A DNA stretch of 5,440 nucleotides from positions 1-5,440 of the forward strand of contig CAKMZU010000195.1 of NCBI GenBank assembly GCA_929200485.1. The letters are read 5' to 3'. Below the pieces are notes generated by a model. The model saw only the letters and a list, made by a program, of their open reading frames with translations, did no database searches and was not told where the DNA came from. Below are positions 5,114-5,440 of the stretch, piece after piece; within the stretch, counting starts at the first letter, position 1; each line of letters begins with the position of its first letter. A program made the translations under genes and the position numbers. This stretch comes from an uncultured Gammaproteobacteria bacterium (GTDB lineage Bacteria > Pseudomonadota > Gammaproteobacteria > Pseudomonadales > DT-91).

Positions 5114-5440
5114 ATGAATAACGCGTGGTTTTGCCTATCGATACTATCTGTTGCTTTATCGCAGGTAGTCATGAGTTTACCCTATCAATCCAAAGATATT
5201 CGCTCCATTGCGTTAGGTGGTACTGGCGTGGCTTCTGCAAAGTCTCGTTATGCAGCGGAATTTAATCCCGCGTTGTTAAGTCACTACCCAAAGACAAAAG
5301 GTTTTAGCGTAAGTATGTTCGGCCTTTCCGCTCGTGGTCAATACGATCAAGATGCCTATGATGCATTTATGGATGTCGAAGGCGAAGAATATATTGAACA
5401 ACTAAAACAAACCAGTGATGCAATGAATCGATTTGATTCA
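5114..5440 (+). CDS. TraF_2-like exported protein, probable outer-membrane beta-barrel (3' end outside window)
   Basis: The first 109 residues are present and the frame runs off the right edge. The hydrophobic start (WFCLSILSVALSQVVMS) looks like a signal peptide, although its n-region has no Lys or Arg. Cleavage near residue 21 is plausible. The mature start carries the signature IRSIALGGTGVASAKSRYAA followed by FNPALLS. This matches the chromosomal family annotated as 'conjugal transfer protein TraF' (Pfam TraF_2), whose members resemble PorV/FadL-type outer-membrane barrels. The TraF name is largely historical and says nothing certain about conjugation here; no other tra gene is visible. 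The start codon has AGAGGA four bases upstream (5104-5109), slightly close but good. It is on the same strand as yaiL but 195 bases away with its own candidate promoter, so probably a separate unit. Function is unknown. Confidence 0.75.
   Translation, partial: MNNAWFCLSILSVALSQVVMSLPYQSKDIRSIALGGTGVASAKSRYAAEFNPALLSHYPKTKGFSVSMFGLSARGQYDQDAYDAFMDVEGEEYIEQLKQTSDAMNRFDS

Overview
The window reads as chromosomal DNA of a gammaproteobacterium with fairly AT-rich DNA. Three core genes point there: a Rep-type DNA helicase very close to E. coli Rep, a small soluble cytochrome c of the c5 type, and a YaiL/DUF2058 protein whose C-terminal end is nearly the same as that of E. coli YaiL. The genus cannot be fixed from the sequence. 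No rRNA, tRNA, CRISPR array, transposase or integrase is visible.

Layout: (1) 2-2011, rep on the plus strand, lacking only about its first two codons at the left edge. (2) 2012-2104, a short convergent spacer with an imperfect hairpin and an 8-bp tandem duplication. (3) 2105-2539, cytochrome c5 on the minus strand with its own promoter. (4) 2540-3082, a gene-poor stretch holding that promoter, a widely spaced 9-bp inverted repeat and an AT-rich hairpin. (5) 3083-3916, an unrecognised 277-residue minus-strand ORF with a proline/histidine tract, a striking Cys-Cys-Ile cysteine string encoded by a 9-bp tandem repeat, and an in-frame run of nine A. (6) 3917-4369, a divergent spacer with a run of nine G and several hairpins. 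(7) 4370-4918, the yaiL-like gene. (8) 5114 to the right edge, the start of a TraF_2-like outer-membrane/exported protein, preceded by a plausible promoter and a leader hairpin.

The core genes are independent units rather than one operon: rep and the cytochrome converge, and the orphan ORF and yaiL diverge. The orphan ORF, with wide non-coding flanks, looks like accessory material lying between conserved genes. It is the item most worth following up. Its cysteine string resembles the palmitoylated cysteine strings of eukaryotic proteins, which raises the untested possibility of a host-directed protein. Three simple-sequence tracts in it and one upstream of it could make its length or expression variable.
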